A stretch of DNA of 6,843 bases from an uncultured Eubacterium sp. (GTDB lineage Bacteria; Bacillota; Clostridia; Lachnospirales; Lachnospiraceae), in assembly GCA_905236295.1 (NCBI GenBank), contig CAJOQF010000087.1:1-6843 (forward strand), written 5' to 3'. The notes under the pieces are model-generated. The model made no database searches. It was given only the letters and a program-made list of their open reading frames with translations, and was not told where the DNA came from. Shown piece after piece: positions 6,200 to 6,843 of the stretch. The position numbers were made by a program, and so were the translations under genes. The first letter of the stretch is position 1. Each line of letters begins with the position of its first letter.

Positions 6200-6843
6200 A
6201 TGATTAAAGATCTGACAGTTGGAAAGCCGGAAAAGGTATTACTCAAATACTCGCTTCCGGTGCTCGGGAGTGTAGCTTTCCAACAATTATATAATATAAT
6301 GGACGGAGTCATAGCAGGGCATGTACTAGGGGATGAGGCACTCGCGGCAGTGGGCGCTTCATTCCCTATTGTAATGCTCTTTTTGGCTGTGGCGATAGGA
6401 TTAAATTCGGGAACGACGGTTCTTGTCTCACAGAAATTCGGGGCAAAGAAACTGGATGAGACCGTTACCGGTGCTTTTACGGCGCTTATTTCCGCGCTTG
6501 TGATCGGACTCGCGGCAACACTGGTAGGAGAGATTTTCTCCGTTCAGATCATGAATCTTGTGGATACGCCCGCAAATATATTTGCGGATGGAACACTGTA
6601 TCTCAGATATTACATGATAGGAATGTTCTTTTCGTTTGCCTACAATGTATGTAACGGTATATTTATCGCGCTCGGAGATTCGGTGACACCGTTCTTTCTG
6701 CTGGTTTTTTCTTCACTTGCAAACGTGGGGCTTGATTTTGTCTTTACAGTACCGATAAAGCTCGGGGTCTCAGGACTTGCGATCGCCACGACCATCTCGC
6801 AGGTTGTCGCGGCGGTGATTGCTTTTGTACTGGTGGTTAAAAA
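6200..6843 (+). CDS. MATE-family efflux transporter, 3' end beyond window
   Basis: From ATG 6200 the frame stays open to the window end, giving 214 residues, roughly half of a normal 440-470 residue MATE protein. It begins with a short basic, charged segment (MIKDLTVGKPEKVLLKYS), followed by the typical first transmembrane helix (SLPVLGSVAFQQLYNIMDGV) and then IAGHVLGDEALAAVGASFP, a classic MATE N-terminal pattern. More hydrophobic helices follow (PIVMLFLAVAIGL, ALISALVIGLAATL, YYMIGMFFSFAYNV, FFLLVFSSLANVGLDFVF, GLAIATTISQVVAAVIAFVL). MATE proteins export cationic drugs or metabolites using a Na+ or H+ gradient; the substrate here is unknown. There is no strong ribosome-binding site; with one base between the degV-family stop and this ATG, translational coupling is likely. 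Locally it is GC-rich (38 G/C in 6301-6360), unlike the AT-rich ligase gene. Confidence 0.93.
   Translation, partial: MIKDLTVGKPEKVLLKYSLPVLGSVAFQQLYNIMDGVIAGHVLGDEALAAVGASFPIVMLFLAVAIGLNSGTTVLVSQKFGAKKLDETVTGAFTALISALVIGLAATLVGEIFSVQIMNLVDTPANIFADGTLYLRYYMIGMFFSFAYNVCNGIFIALGDSVTPFFLLVFSSLANVGLDFVFTVPIKLGVSGLAIATTISQVVAAVIAFVLVVK

Overview
The window looks like Firmicutes DNA, most likely a Lachnospiraceae-type gut or rumen anaerobe. The grounds are the DegV/FakB-type protein, the tight runs of same-strand genes, a ribosome-binding site that copies the anti-16S consensus, and moderate GC with very AT-rich patches. This placement is inference; no rRNA or other marker gene is present. All seven supported genes are on the + strand.

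Bases 1-5251 hold a small, dispersed NRPS-like assembly system built from mostly separate parts. In order these are: (1) a carrier-like protein (1-333), probably the end of a longer protein, in which the position of the phosphopantetheine serine reads as Asn; (2) a condensation (C) domain fused at its C-terminus to a cyclic-nucleotide-binding-like domain (384-2243); (3) a second, degenerate stand-alone C domain (2343-3644); (4) a compact AMP-forming ligase/adenylation enzyme with its core motifs (3622-5043); and (5) a 71-residue acyl carrier protein with an intact Ser (5036-5251). Genes 3-4 and 4-5 overlap, so they are very probably co-translated. The simplest reading is that the ligase activates an acyl or amino acid and loads it on the small carrier, and that the C-domain proteins join or release it. 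The product cannot be deduced.

The most striking structure is the junction of genes 1 and 2. The last codons of gene 1 form an in-phase A_AAA_AAC heptamer directly before the TGA. It is followed after 7 nt by a foldable hairpin, and the -1 frame after the heptamer is exactly the open frame of the C-domain gene. This could be programmed -1 frameshifting giving a carrier-C-cNMP fusion, a CTG restart overlapping the stop (CTGA), or a frame broken by an indel in A7. Sequence alone does not decide between them.

Bases 5248-6843 are a separate unit. A good promoter with an extended -10 overlaps the end of the carrier gene. It drives a DegV-family fatty-acid-binding protein (5308-6198), followed one base later by a MATE-family transporter cut off by the window edge (6200-6843). 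A tie between this pair and the biosynthetic genes is possible (lipid handling, export) but is only suggested by proximity.

No tRNA, rRNA, insertion sequence, CRISPR array or long repeat was seen.
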